NCBI GenBank assembly: GCA_030667205.1
Contig: DAOUWH010000132.1
Location: forward strand, 1 to 5,179
Length of the DNA: 5,179 nucleotides
Reading direction: 5' to 3'
DNA from: Nitrospirota bacterium
GTDB lineage: Bacteria; Nitrospirota; Thermodesulfovibrionia; Thermodesulfovibrionales; JdFR-86
Position 1 is the stretch's first letter, and the number at the start of each line of letters is the position of its first letter. Below are positions 1 through 5,179 of this stretch, in pieces. The notes beneath the pieces are model-generated. The model was given only the letters and a program-made list of their open reading frames with translations, did not search any database and was not told the origin of the DNA. The translations under genes were made by a program, and so were the position numbers.

Positions 1-690
1 ATCGTGGTAATCCCGATAATATTCCGCGACGAGGTCATCGGCACGCTTTTTTTAAGGACGTCGAGGAAAAGGCATAATTTTACCGAAAGGGAGATAAATC
101 TCTGCCAGCGTATTGCCTCGGCGAGCGCCAACGCGCTTAACAACGCGTTCCTGTTCGAGAAGATAAAATCCGAGAGGGCGGAGCTTAAAAAGCTCGCCAT
201 AACCGACTTCCTCACCGGCGTCTACAACGTCAGGTACTTCTACCACAGGCTCGCCGACGAGTTCTCAAGGGCACAGCGGTACGGCACCCCACTTAGCTGC
301 ATCATGTTCGACATCGACTTCTTCAAGAGGATCAACGACAACTACGGCCACAGGACGGGCGACATGGTGCTCAGGGAATTCGCAACCCTCGCCAAGAAGC
401 TCGTCAGGTCAAGCGACGTGCTTGCCCGTTACGGCGGCGAGGAGTTCATCATACTCCTGCCCCATACGACACCCGAAGGCGCATATGCCGAGGCCGTGAG
501 GCTGTCCAACAAAATAAAGAACCACAGGTTCAAGGGAATCAAGTCCTCCGACCGCATCACCATAAGCACCGGCATCTCATCATACCCTCACGACCGCATC
601 AAGACACAGGACACCCTCATAAACTTCGCCGACGACGCACTTCTGAAGGCTAAAAAGAGTGGCCGCGACAGGATAGTCATCCACAAGTAA
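1..690 (+). CDS. GAF-GGDEF diguanylate cyclase, 3' part (5' end outside window)
   Basis: This is a 5'-truncated gene: the frame is open from base 1 and ends at TAA 688-690. The first ~50 residues read as the C-terminal half of a GAF sensor domain (IPIIFRDEVIGTLFL, then a helix ending NALNNAFLFEKIKSE). A short helical linker follows, then a complete GGDEF domain beginning DFLTGVYN. The metal/substrate motif FDIDFFKRINDNYGH is present. The active-site signature is GGEEF (bases 433-447). An RSSD sequence (406-417) lies five residues before it, which is the canonical spacing of the RxxD product-inhibition site. By family knowledge it should make cyclic di-GMP from two GTP under GAF control and be feedback-inhibited. 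The ligand and the domains upstream are unknown. It is probably cytoplasmic in this part; no membrane segment is visible. The C-terminal KKSGRDRIVIHK is typical of the family. The GTG at base 4 is an internal Val codon, not a start. Confidence 0.93.
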   Translation: MVVIPIIFRDEVIGTLFLRTSRKRHNFTEREINLCQRIASASANALNNAFLFEKIKSERAELKKLAITDFLTGVYNVRYFYHRLADEFSRAQRYGTPLSCIMFDIDFFKRINDNYGHRTGDMVLREFATLAKKLVRSSDVLARYGGEEFIILLPHTTPEGAYAEAVRLSNKIKNHRFKGIKSSDRITISTGISSYPHDRIKTQDTLINFADDALLKAKKSGRDRIVIHK

Positions 691-738
691 GGAGCCAACC
701 CCAAAACCATCATGTGTAAGATGTCTGACTACCTTTTC

Positions 739-909
739 GTCATTGCGAGGAACGAAGTAATCTGAGCGCCCTGAGCATCCTGAGCTTGTCGAAGAAGCGA
801 ATGGTACATCATAGTTCGATGGTTCGATGGTTCGACAAGCTCACCATGCTCACCATGCCTGGCCTCAAATCTCCGAGAGGCAATATTGCTTCGCTTCGCT
901 CGCAATGAC
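739..909. repeat. Intergenic nested inverted-repeat element (REP/MITE-like)
   Basis: The outer arms are perfect 11-bp inverted repeats: GTCATTGCGAG at 739-749 and CTCGCAATGAC at 899-909. Similarity continues imperfectly inward (CGAAGTAAT against CGAAGCAAT when the right arm is reverse-complemented). An inner perfect 13-bp inverted repeat pairs TGAGCTTGTCGAA (781-793) with TTCGACAAGCTCA (831-843) around a 37-nt loop. The arms contain short tandem duplications: CTGAGCGCC, CTGAGCATC, CTGAGCTTG at 762-788; TTCGATGG twice at 815-830; CTCACCATG twice at 840-857. No transposase is encoded. From memory, GTCATTGCGAG and CTGAGCTTGTCGAAG sequences recur between genes in many unrelated bacteria, so this is probably one copy of a dispersed non-autonomous or REP-type family. 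It might also fold in RNA and act as a terminator or mRNA stabiliser after the GGDEF gene, since no other terminator is visible there. Confidence 0.75.
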
Positions 910-911
910 AA

Positions 912-928
912 GAGCATACTGTATGCTC
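912..928. promoter_or_regulatory. 17-bp palindrome upstream of the fusion gene (possible operator)
   Basis: GAGCATAC and GTATGCTC form a perfect 8-bp dyad around a single central T, ending 37 bp before the ATG at 966. The size and odd-centred symmetry suit a dimeric regulator's operator. An AT-rich stretch (GATTGAATAAAA) follows, so a weak intrinsic terminator is also conceivable, although the one-base centre cannot form a normal hairpin loop without opening several pairs. It begins two bases after the repeat element and so might be an appendage of it. No convincing -35/-10 pair was found; ATGACA at 905-910 resembles a -35 box but has no good partner. Function is inferred from position and symmetry alone. 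Confidence 0.35.
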
Positions 929-965
929 GATTGAATAAAACTTCCGTATCTGCAAAAATAATGGC

Positions 966-3587
966 ATGGATGTCATTACCTCTCACATAAACGCCGACTT
1001 CGACTCGTTCGCCTCGATGGTGGCCGCAAAGAGGCTGTATCCCGAGGCAAAGCTCGTGTTCCCCGGCTCGCAGGAAAAAAAGGTCAGGGACTTCATAAGC
1101 GAGTTTCAGCCCGTCGAGACGACGCGGCTGAAGGACATCGACCCCTCGGCGGTCAAGCGGCTGATAGTGGTCGATACCAAATCCCCCGACAGGATAGGGC
1201 AACTAAAGCCCCTTCTTACATATCCGTCCGTGACGGTACTTCTGTACGACCACCATCCCAACAGGGACGACGACATCCGCGGCAAGGTGGAGGTCGTCGA
1301 GGAGGTGGGCGCAACCGCCACCATATTCACCGAGATATTCAGGAAAAAAAGCATAAAACCCACGCCTATGGAGGCCACCCTGCTTATGCTGGGTATATAC
1401 GAGGAGACCGGAAACCTCCTGTTCCCGACCACAACGGAAAGAGATTTAAAGGCCGTGGCCTGGCTCCTTAAACGGGGCGCAAGCCTCAGGATAGTATCTT
1501 CGTACATGAAGACGGAGATGGGCAGGGAAGAGCTGGAACTCCTTAACGAGCTTGTCAAGACCGCCACGGACATGGTCGTCCACGGCGTCAATGTCAGAAT
1601 AGCAAAGGCCGCAAGAGGGGTCTATTTCGGCGACGCCGCTCACCTCGCCCACAGGATGATGGACATGGAGGACATCGACGCCCTGGTGCTCCTTCTGAAC
1701 ATGGAAGGCAAGGTAGTAATGATAGGCCGGAGCCGTGCGCACCAGCTTGATATCGCCGAGGCGCTTGAGAGGTTCGGCGGTGGCGGGCACCCCACCGCGG
1801 CATCTGCAACGGTCGGGGAACGTCCCCTTGAGATACTCGAAGAGGAGGTCGCCGAGGCCCTGCGCTCAGCGGTAAAACCAATTATGGTCGCCAGGGACGC
1901 CATGACAAGGCCCGTCGTCACCATAGAGGAGAAAAAAAGTATACAGGACGCCGGCTCCATGATGACCAGATACGGCGTTAATGTGCTGCCCGTCGTCAGA
2001 GACGGCGTATACAAGGGAATCATATCAAGAGAGACTGTGGAGAAGGCGACATTTCACGGTTTTAAGCATAGCAAAGTAACGGAATTTGCCAACACAGACG
2101 CAATGACCGCAGAGCCCGACACCCCCCAGCGCGAGATAGAGGCCATGATGATAGAGCATAACCAGAGGTTCATGCCCGTGCTTGAGGACGGAAAGATTAT
2201 CGGCGCGATTACGAGGACGGACCTTTTAAGGGCCATGTACGAAGACTACCTCAGAAAAAGCAGGATAAGCGAGACCGTCACCGAGGAAAAAACCTTTAGA
2301 GGGAAGAACCTCGCCTCCTGGCTCCGTGACAAGCTCCCGCCCGGCCTGTACGACGTCCTCACGCTGGCAGGCGACATCGCCGAGGAGCTCGACTCAAGTG
2401 CCTTCCTCGTGGGCGGCTCCGTAAGAGACCTTTTAAGGGGAGAGCGGAACCTCGACATAGACATAGTCATAGAAGGCGACGGCATCGCCTTTGCGAAAAA
2501 ACTCGCCTCGGCCCTCGGCGCAAGGGTAAACGTCCACGAGAGGTTCGCCACCGCAAAGATAACGAAGGACGGCCTCAGGCTTGATATTGCCACGGCCAGG
2601 ACCGAGTACTACGAGACCCCCGCGGCGCTTCCGACGGTAACGATGTCTTCCATAAAAAAGGACCTTTACCGGCGCGACTTCACCATCAATACCCTTGCCG
2701 TCAGGCTAAACCCCAGGGACTTCGGGCAGCTAGTCGATTTTTTCGGCGCCCAGCGCGACCTGAAGGACAGGACCATACGGGTGCTGCACAACTTGAGCTT
2801 CGTGGAAGACCCCACGCGCGCGTTCAGGGCGGTAAGGTTTGCCGAGAGGTTCGGCTTTAAACTTTCGAAGCAGACCAGGAACCTCATAAAATCCACGTTG
2901 AAGATGGACCTTTTTTCGAAACTCACGGGCTCAAGGCTCTACGACGAGATGGCCCTTACGTTTAAGGAGGCAGAGCCCTTCCGTGTGATTAAAATGCTCT
3001 CGGACCACGGCCTCCTCGGCGTAATCCACAAGGACCTTACGTTCAGCGAGGAGCTTGAGCACCTGCTCGTCTCGGTGCACGACACGCTATTGTGGTTTGC
3101 GCTGTCGTTCATGGAGGAAAAGCCCGAGACCACCTCCATATACCTCATGGCCCTCGTCTCGCAGCTTAAGGACGAGCAGAAGGAAGAGGCCCTCGAAAGG
3201 CTTGCCGTCCCCCAGAAGTTAAAGAAATCCGTGATCAGGGGCATGCGCACGGCGCAAGGTATCCTCAGGCGCATGCCGCTTGGGGACCCGGCCCTTATCT
3301 ACGACTCCCTCTCGGGCCTTGACCTTGAGACTATTCTCTTTACCATGTCCCTCACTAAGGACGAAAGCGTGAAGAAGGAGATATCAAAGTATCTGCTCGA
3401 GCTCAGGCACGTAAGACCCATGCTCAGGGGAGACGACCTGAAGACACTGGGCATAGAGCCCGGCCCGGTCTACTCCAACATCCTCCACGAAGTGCTTGCC
3501 GGAAGGCTCCGCGGCGAGCTTAAGAGCCGCGAGGACGAGGAACGCTTCATAAAGGAAAAACTCGCGGGGCTGAAAGCAGCAAAATAA
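966..3587 (+). CDS. DHH/DHHA1-CBS-CBS-tRNA nucleotidyltransferase (poly(A) polymerase family) fusion, 873 aa
   Basis: The domains in order are as follows. A DHH phosphoesterase (~1-190) has motif I HINADFD (H7, D11, D13), motif II VVDTKS (D70), DHH at 95-97 and motif IV as YEETGN (145-150), where Asp is more usual than E147. DHHA1 (~200-300) carries GGGGHPTAA (271-279). Two CBS domains follow at ~309-361 and ~371-424. The class II nucleotidyltransferase (~470-640) has LVGGSVRDLL (481-490), catalytic D497 and D499, IATARTEYYETPAALP, RRDFTINTLA and EDPTRAFRAVRF (614-625). The rest is the RNA-binding C-terminus, with the family's LGIEPGP near the end. By homology the tail adds C and/or A to tRNA 3' ends, and the head is a NrnA/RecJ-type manganese-dependent phosphodiesterase. 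Adenylate sensing by the CBS pair is inferred. This architecture is known in Aquifex and Geobacter-type bacteria. ATG 966 is the only plausible start, because a stop lies in frame at 936-938, yet no Shine-Dalgarno is visible. Whether it acts as a CCA-, CC- or A-adding enzyme cannot be told here. Confidence 0.93.
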   Translation: MDVITSHINADFDSFASMVAAKRLYPEAKLVFPGSQEKKVRDFISEFQPVETTRLKDIDPSAVKRLIVVDTKSPDRIGQLKPLLTYPSVTVLLYDHHPNRDDDIRGKVEVVEEVGATATIFTEIFRKKSIKPTPMEATLLMLGIYEETGNLLFPTTTERDLKAVAWLLKRGASLRIVSSYMKTEMGREELELLNELVKTATDMVVHGVNVRIAKAARGVYFGDAAHLAHRMMDMEDIDALVLLLNMEGKVVMIGRSRAHQLDIAEALERFGGGGHPTAASATVGERPLEILEEEVAEALRSAVKPIMVARDAMTRPVVTIEEKKSIQDAGSMMTRYGVNVLPVVRDGVYKGIISRETVEKATFHGFKHSKVTEFANTDAMTAEPDTPQREIEAMMIEHNQRFMPVLEDGKIIGAITRTDLLRAMYEDYLRKSRISETVTEEKTFRGKNLASWLRDKLPPGLYDVLTLAGDIAEELDSSAFLVGGSVRDLLRGERNLDIDIVIEGDGIAFAKKLASALGARVNVHERFATAKITKDGLRLDIATARTEYYETPAALPTVTMSSIKKDLYRRDFTINTLAVRLNPRDFGQLVDFFGAQRDLKDRTIRVLHNLSFVEDPTRAFRAVRFAERFGFKLSKQTRNLIKSTLKMDLFSKLTGSRLYDEMALTFKEAEPFRVIKMLSDHGLLGVIHKDLTFSEELEHLLVSVHDTLLWFALSFMEEKPETTSIYLMALVSQLKDEQKEEALERLAVPQKLKKSVIRGMRTAQGILRRMPLGDPALIYDSLSGLDLETILFTMSLTKDESVKKEISKYLLELRHVRPMLRGDDLKTLGIEPGPVYSNILHEVLAGRLRGELKSREDEERFIKEKLAGLKAAK

Positions 3588-3607
3588 AGGGTACTTACTT
3601 CAGCCCC
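3566..3607. terminator. Inverted repeat across convergent gene ends (possible bidirectional terminator)
   Basis: GGGGCTGAA (3566-3574) and TTCAGCCCC (3599-3607) are perfect 9-bp inverted repeats around a 24-nt loop that holds both stop codons and the 7-bp gap. The arms lie inside coding sequence: each gene ends with Gly-Leu-Lys codons (GGG CTG AAA in the fusion gene, GGG CTG AAG in dapB) read toward each other. A transcript from either strand could form the stem. No U-tract follows on either side, so it is not a classic intrinsic terminator. It may instead protect 3' ends or be a by-product of the shared codons. Confidence 0.4.
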
Positions 3608-4398
3608 AGCACAGCCTGCATGTCGTGGATGCCTATGGGCTTGCCCTTAAGCCAGAGGGCCGCCCTCAGCGCCCCGCGCGCGAAGGTGTCGCGGCTTGAT
3701 GCCTTATGCGCAATCTCGATACGCTCGCCCAAGCCGCCAAACAGCACCGTATGCTCGCCTACGATGTCCCCGGCGCGGACGGTCTGGATGCCGATTTCCT
3801 TCTTGCTCCGCTGACCTATCATGCCCTTTCTTTCGCAGACCGCAACCTCGTCGAGGTCCCTGCCCACGGCATCCGCGATCGAGCGGGCCAGCGCGAGGGC
3901 CGTGCCCGAGGGAGCGTCCTTTTTGAGCCTGTGGTGGGCCTCCACTATCTCGATGTCGTAGTCGTCGCCGAGTGAGCGGGCAACGTCGGCCACGACCTTC
4001 ATAAGGAGGTTTATGCCGAGGCTCATGTTGGAGGCGAATACGCAGGGTATCATCGCCGCCTGGTTGCGGAACTCAGAAAGCTCCTCGCTCGAAAAACCCG
4101 TGGTGCCCACGACCATCGCCTTGCCCTTCCGTACCGCGGCCTTGACGTTTGCGATGGTGGATGCGGGAGAGGTAAAATCTATTACCACGTCCGAGGCGGC
4201 CAGTACGTCTTCTATGTTGTCCGAAAGCTTCATGCCGACCGTGCCAATGCCCAGAAGCTCCCCCACGTCCTTTCCGATATCGGGATGCCCCTTCACCTCA
4301 AACGCACTTGAAAGCTCAAGGCCCTCGACCCCGCGCGCGAGAGCGGCAATGCGGCTCCACATCCTTCCCCTTATCCCTGCCACTGCTATCTTGACCAT
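3595..4398 (-). CDS. dapB: 4-hydroxy-tetrahydrodipicolinate reductase DapB, 267 aa
   Basis: DapB reduces 4-hydroxy-tetrahydrodipicolinate to tetrahydrodipicolinate with NAD(P)H in the diaminopimelate/lysine pathway, in the cytoplasm. The Rossmann-type dinucleotide site is at the N-terminus (VAGIRGRMW, 6-14), followed by DFTSP (74-78), VGTTGF (97-102) and ASNMSLGIN (122-130). The catalytic signature EAHHRLKKDAPSGTA (153-167) carries H155, H156 and K159, and RAGDIVGEH (208-216) is also canonical. The length is normal for the family. The start is set at ATG 4398: a GGAGG at 4407-4411 sits 8 nt before it, but only 2 nt before the TTG at 4404, which would add Leu/Met-Lys. One oddity is that W14 occupies the place where GRMG is the usual reading; TGG is one base from GGG. 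It is the last gene of the minus-strand operon, 21 bp after the cyclophilin-like gene. dapA and other lysine genes are not in the window. Confidence 0.96.
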   Translation of the reverse strand: MVKIAVAGIRGRMWSRIAALARGVEGLELSSAFEVKGHPDIGKDVGELLGIGTVGMKLSDNIEDVLAASDVVIDFTSPASTIANVKAAVRKGKAMVVGTTGFSSEELSEFRNQAAMIPCVFASNMSLGINLLMKVVADVARSLGDDYDIEIVEAHHRLKKDAPSGTALALARSIADAVGRDLDEVAVCERKGMIGQRSKKEIGIQTVRAGDIVGEHTVLFGGLGERIEIAHKASSRDTFARGALRAALWLKGKPIGIHDMQAVLGLK

Positions 4399-4406
4399 TT
4401 TCAATT

Positions 4407-4411
4407 CCTCC
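4407..4411 (-). promoter_or_regulatory. Ribosome binding site of dapB (decides the start)
   Basis: On the minus strand this reads GGAGG, with an 8-nt spacer (AATTGAAA) to ATG 4398. The in-frame TTG at 4404-4402 lies within this spacer, too close to the site to be the start. This supports a 267-residue product. Confidence 0.85.
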
Positions 4412-4419
4412 GCTATTAA

Positions 4420-4797
4420 TTATGTGCTGACCTTCTCTATTCTTATCGCCCCTGCCCCGGCTACGCCTTTAAGCGATTTTGCGTCTCCCTTTATGCTGCC
4501 CACGAGGTTTACCTCGCTTGCGGGCACGGGGTCCTCCGAGGTGCTCGCCGGCGTAGGGCCGTAAAATATCGCCAGCGCGCTGCCGGGCGGCCAGTAGCCG
4601 ATGTCACCCACCTTGACCAACGTGGTTGCGGTCTTGTCAAGGTCGTGCTTGACCGGTATCTCGAAGTAGAACTCATCGCCCCATGTGTTAAAGGCGGCCT
4701 CCATGGGCAAGGCGTCGTATACCGCCCCGGCGCACGCCGTCCCGGAAAGCTCCGCCTCTAGCTCTACGTCTCCGACCGTTATTTTTATGAGCCTCAT
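4420..4797 (-). CDS. Cyclophilin-like fold protein (TM1367/Cyclophil_like family), 125 aa
   Basis: This is a small cytoplasmic protein without signal peptide or membrane segment. It resembles the cyclophilin-like fold family typified by Thermotoga TM1367. The characteristic sequence runs are WGDEFYFEIP (39-48), VGDIGYWPPGSALAIFYGPTP (63-83, in two adjoining blocks: GDIGYWPPG and ALAIFYGPTP) and PASEVNLVGSI (92-102). The family shares the cyclophilin barrel, but no established peptidyl-prolyl isomerase activity is known to me, so function is open. The start is ATG 4797 (MRLIKITVGD): it follows a GAGGA ribosome site and gives the normal family length. The longer open frame up to 4947 only shadows the upstream gene. 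Its ATG overlaps the upstream TGA (ATGA, 4794-4797), so translation is very likely coupled to the SspB-like gene. dapB follows 21 bp downstream. Confidence 0.85.
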   Translation of the reverse strand: MRLIKITVGDVELEAELSGTACAGAVYDALPMEAAFNTWGDEFYFEIPVKHDLDKTATTLVKVGDIGYWPPGSALAIFYGPTPASTSEDPVPASEVNLVGSIKGDAKSLKGVAGAGAIRIEKVST

Positions 4798-5177
4798 GGT
4801 TTCCTCTTGGTGAAATCGACCTTTATCAGGTTGTCGGCATCGTCCCCTGTCTCCTCGTTGCCCGGTGTTGAGGAAGGGGTCACCACGAACTGTGTCCCCA
4901 GCTCGGGGGAGTACACGGCCACTATGTCCCCAGCGGGTAAAAAGCACTTCTCCGGCGCCGTCCCGAAGAGCAGCGTTGTGTGGATGCCCGCGTCGTCCCA
5001 GGTGAATTTCATCTTCTGGTTCAGCACGAGGACAAGCCCTTCTTCCTTTTCCTCGCCGAGAAAGCCCCTTCTGCCAATTCTCACGGCATCGGAGTGCCTT
5101 ACCTGTATATACACCCTACCGGCAAGATCGAGCAGCCTGAAAAAGACCTCTCTTTTCAGCTCATCGAGGGAATTCAT
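4794..5177 (-). CDS. SspB-like ClpXP adaptor protein, 127 aa (start near window edge)
   Basis: The sequence has the layout of SspB, which delivers ssrA-tagged and other substrates to ClpXP. An N-terminal helix (LDELKREVFFRLLDLAG) is followed by strands YIQVRHSDAVRI, GLVLVLNQ and TTLLFGTAPEKCFLPAGDIVAVYS, matching the SspB pattern of a hydrophobic strand, a Phe-Gly turn, then a Pro and an aliphatic-Tyr strand. Next come an acidic, Gly/Ser/Thr-rich flexible linker (~101-116) and a short hydrophobic-basic tail LIKVDFTKRKP (117-127). By analogy with the E. coli LRVVK tail and the LDxFRKK-like ends of alphaproteobacterial SspB, the tail would dock on ClpX. The match is from memory of the family and is distant. 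ATG 5177 gives a sensible N-terminus, but only two bases lie beyond it, so an earlier start and the ribosome site cannot be judged. It is the first visible gene of the operon with the cyclophilin-like gene and dapB. Alternatively it is an uncharacterised conserved protein. Confidence 0.65.
   Translation of the reverse strand: MNSLDELKREVFFRLLDLAGRVYIQVRHSDAVRIGRRGFLGEEKEEGLVLVLNQKMKFTWDDAGIHTTLLFGTAPEKCFLPAGDIVAVYSPELGTQFVVTPSSTPGNEETGDDADNLIKVDFTKRKP
4802..4806 (-). promoter_or_regulatory. Ribosome binding site of the cyclophilin-like gene, inside the SspB-like tail codons
   Basis: On the minus strand this reads GAGGA, ending 4 nt before ATG 4797. It lies within AAG AGG AAA, the codons for the terminal Lys-Arg-Lys of the upstream protein, so the putative ClpX-binding tail and the downstream ribosome site share bases. 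This supports translational coupling. Confidence 0.65.
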
Positions 5178-5179
5178 TC

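Noticed and set aside
905..938. Possible sigma-70 promoter with ATGACA (905-910) as -35
   Set aside because: No acceptable -10 hexamer lies at 16-18 bp spacing, and the -35 bases are part of the repeat arm.
961..990. Nine-codon frame from ATG 961 as a leader peptide gene
   Set aside because: It has no ribosome site and no sequence feature such as repeated regulatory codons, and it overlaps the main start. Noted only as a possible influence on initiation.
729..1202. Minus-strand open frame of 157 codons across the repeat region and the start of the fusion gene
   Set aside because: Its sequence is the translation of the repeat element plus the antisense of the DHH domain. It shows no recognisable protein pattern.
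1075..1938. Three runs of seven A (1075-1081, 1344-1350, 1932-1938), including a dnaX-like A-AAA-AAG slippery heptamer at 1075
   Set aside because: The frame continues normally through all of them into conserved domains. No stimulatory structure or useful alternative frame was seen, and Lys-rich codons explain the runs.
3620..4564. Several plus-strand open frames opposite dapB and the cyclophilin-like gene
   Set aside because: They are antisense shadows of well-supported genes, with low-complexity Arg/Pro/Ser-rich translations and no family pattern.
4798..4947. Extended N-terminus for the cyclophilin-like protein starting at 4947
   Set aside because: The extra 50 residues overlap the SspB-like gene in another frame and look unstructured. 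ATG 4797 has a ribosome site and the correct family length.
1..5179. A new defence, mobile or CRISPR-type system
   Set aside because: All coding space is filled by recognisable signalling, RNA-processing, lysine-pathway and protein-quality families. There are no spacer-repeat arrays, integrases, transposases or toxin-antitoxin pairs.

Overview
The window looks like a chromosomal stretch from a moderately GC-rich Gram-negative bacterium. Deltaproteobacteria-like (Desulfobacterota or Geobacter-type) or Nitrospirota-like lineages fit best. This is inferred from the long DHH-CBS-tRNA nucleotidyltransferase fusion, an SspB-like adaptor, heavy use of AGG (Arg) and ATA (Ile) codons in GC-rich genes, and an intergenic GTCATTGCGAG-type repeat. 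The exact taxon cannot be fixed from this sequence. No phage, plasmid, CRISPR, rRNA or tRNA sequence was seen.

Layout: (1) Bases 1-690, plus strand: the 3' part of a GAF-GGDEF diguanylate cyclase with intact GGEEF active-site and RxxD inhibitory-site motifs. (2) Bases 691-965: an intergenic region dominated by a 171-bp element (739-909) of nested inverted repeats with 9-bp tandem sub-units, followed by a separate 17-bp palindrome (912-928) just before the next gene. (3) Bases 966-3587, plus strand: an 873-residue protein joining a DHH/DHHA1 phosphoesterase, two CBS domains and a class II tRNA nucleotidyltransferase/poly(A) polymerase. (4) Bases 3595-5177, minus strand, convergent with the fusion gene: a compact operon read as an SspB-like adaptor, then a cyclophilin-like fold protein (ATGA overlap), then dapB (21-bp gap). 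The two transcription units meet across 7 bp, and a perfect 9-bp inverted repeat spans both 3' ends.

Functions: the plus-strand genes concern c-di-GMP signalling and RNA 3'-end metabolism. The minus-strand operon mixes lysine/diaminopimelate biosynthesis (DapB) with a putative ClpXP delivery adaptor and a small cyclophilin-like protein of unknown role. This is mostly a housekeeping region and I see no convincing new defence or mobile system. The points most worth a second look are the multidomain fusion (including an Asp-to-Glu change in its fourth DHH motif), the SspB-like protein with a ClpX-binding-type tail translationally coupled to the cyclophilin-like gene, the inverted repeat made by two convergent genes that both end in Gly-Leu-Lys codons, and the nested repeat element.
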